Source: JBGSKY01 sp041740995
GTDB lineage: Bacteria > Planctomycetota > Planctomycetia > Pirellulales > Pirellulaceae
Length of the DNA: 6,425 nt
Reading direction: 5' to 3'
Assembly: GCA_041740995.1 (NCBI GenBank)
Contig: JBGSKY010000298.1
Coordinates: forward strand, 1 to 6,425
Shown here: positions 5,795 through 6,425 of the stretch, in pieces
Layout of the letters: every line of letters begins with the position of its first letter
Position numbering within the stretch: position 1 is the stretch's first letter
Notes under the pieces: model-generated
The model's database searches: none
Seen by the model: the letters and a program-made list of their open reading frames with translations, nothing else
What the model was told of the DNA's origin: nothing
Made by a program: the position numbers and the translations under genes

Positions 5795-6425
5795 TTAAGT
5801 TTGGCGGACTGCCAACCATTCGTCACACCAACCTGACTGGGCCGTTGCAAACACAACGATTTTTCCTGCTCGCAGATTGGGACGCAAGCGCTTACCAAGA
5901 TCGATGGTACCGCTGAAAAGAGTTCGGCCGGTTTCGATGCATCGCACCTCGTCGACACCGATGCGGAGCAAGTCCGCAATCAATTTTGGTCCGCTTCGTT
6001 CGCAGATATTTGATTGACCTAGCTTGATCACTCGTCCGTCGTTCAGCGTGCTCTGCAAACCGATTGCCGCAAGCGCGCCGATTAGTCCGTCTCGAGTGCC
6101 TGTGAGTCCTTCGAGGAAACAACCCGCGGTGCTGGCGACGGCAAGCGATTCGTCTTGGCTGACCAGGCGTTGTTGAGCCGCAAGACCAATCGCGACGATT
6201 GATTCGCTAACCTGCCCGACTGAGACACATAGGCCCGGGTCGGCACCGACCGGGATCCACTGCAAGATCCAGTTTTTGAGATCCAGTATTAAAGTCTCCA
6301 GGTCAAAGTTGTTTAAAGGTTTTAGCCGGATCGCTGCACAGCCGTTCTTCTGTGTGTAGGGACCCTCTGGATGCATGAATAACTGATGACGAGTGATCAT
6401 CAAGGTCTCAAAGCGATCAGCAAGC
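5795..6425 (-). CDS. TiaS-like (COG1571-related) protein, N-terminus beyond the right edge
   Basis: The frame is open from the right edge to a TAA at 5795-5797 and gives about 209 residues in view. The first residues (LADRFETLMITRHQLFMHP) read as the middle of a domain, so the true start probably lies outside; an internal ATG at 6400 is the only nearby alternative. Matches to my memory of TiaS and its bacterial relatives are the RHQL..HPxGPYTxxN block (about 6388-6343), ADPGLCV (about 6241-6221) and the glycine/alanine signature DGLIGALAAIG (6091-6059), followed by NDGRVIKLG and, near the end, LGKRLRPNLRAGKIVVF. In archaea TiaS joins agmatine to C34 of tRNA-Ile2 using an N-terminal kinase-like domain. 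The acidic DDTD motif of that domain would be off the edge. The protein stops soon after this domain, so the agmatine-binding and zinc-ribbon parts are absent, and tRNA-Ile2 modification is unlikely. The actual function is unknown. No signal peptide is in view. Confidence 0.75.
   Translation of the reverse strand, partial: LADRFETLMITRHQLFMHPEGPYTQKNGCAAIRLKPLNNFDLETLILDLKNWILQWIPVGADPGLCVSVGQVSESIVAIGLAAQQRLVSQDESLAVASTAGCFLEGLTGTRDGLIGALAAIGLQSTLNDGRVIKLGQSNICERSGPKLIADLLRIGVDEVRCIETGRTLFSGTIDLGKRLRPNLRAGKIVVFATAQSGWCDEWLAVRQT

Noticed and set aside
1..6425. A new multi-gene defence, mobile or biosynthetic system
   Set aside because: The four genes face different ways, have separate control signals and unrelated families, and no nuclease, transposase, toxin, repeat-spacer array or biosynthetic partner is visible.

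Overview
The window holds four unrelated protein-coding genes packed closely, with gaps of about 150, 274 and 64 bases. The two end genes run off the edges. No tRNA, rRNA, CRISPR array, transposase, integrase or phage gene is visible. The likely source is a planctomycete, probably of the Pirellulales type. This is inferred from the mixture of an S46 peptidase with a Cys-less active-site segment, a large secreted protein resembling planctomycete-specific proteins of unknown function, mostly weak ribosome binding sites, and genes that face different ways rather than forming operons. It is an inference from family resemblance and has not been tested by a search.

Layout. Positions 1-1739 (minus strand) carry the N-terminal 579 codons of a secreted S46-family serine exopeptidase (DPP7/DPP11 type). 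The catalytic His and Asp are in view, and the catalytic Ser lies beyond the left edge. A 150-base divergent gap follows. Positions 1890-3431 (plus) encode a complete 513-residue fold-type III PLP enzyme that resembles the Y4yA family, relatives of ornithine/diaminopimelate decarboxylases whose reaction is not established. A 274-base gap (3432-3705) holds three hairpins and a short direct repeat and looks like a structured or repetitive intergenic element. Positions 3706-5730 (plus) encode a 674-residue exported protein of unknown function. Positions 5795-6425 (minus) carry the C-terminal part of a TiaS-like (COG1571-related) protein whose N-terminus lies beyond the right edge.

How the genes relate. 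Nothing in the sequence ties them into one pathway. The two plus-strand genes are separated by a long structured gap, and the second has its own strong ribosome binding site, so they are probably expressed separately. The peptidase and the 674-residue protein are both exported. The PLP enzyme and the TiaS-like protein are expected in the cytoplasm. I see no convincing new multi-gene system here. The points most worth a second look are the stand-alone Y4yA-like enzyme with Gln in place of the family-typical Glu of the EPGR motif, the bacterial TiaS-like protein, the uncharacterised secreted protein, and the structured gap at 3432-3705.
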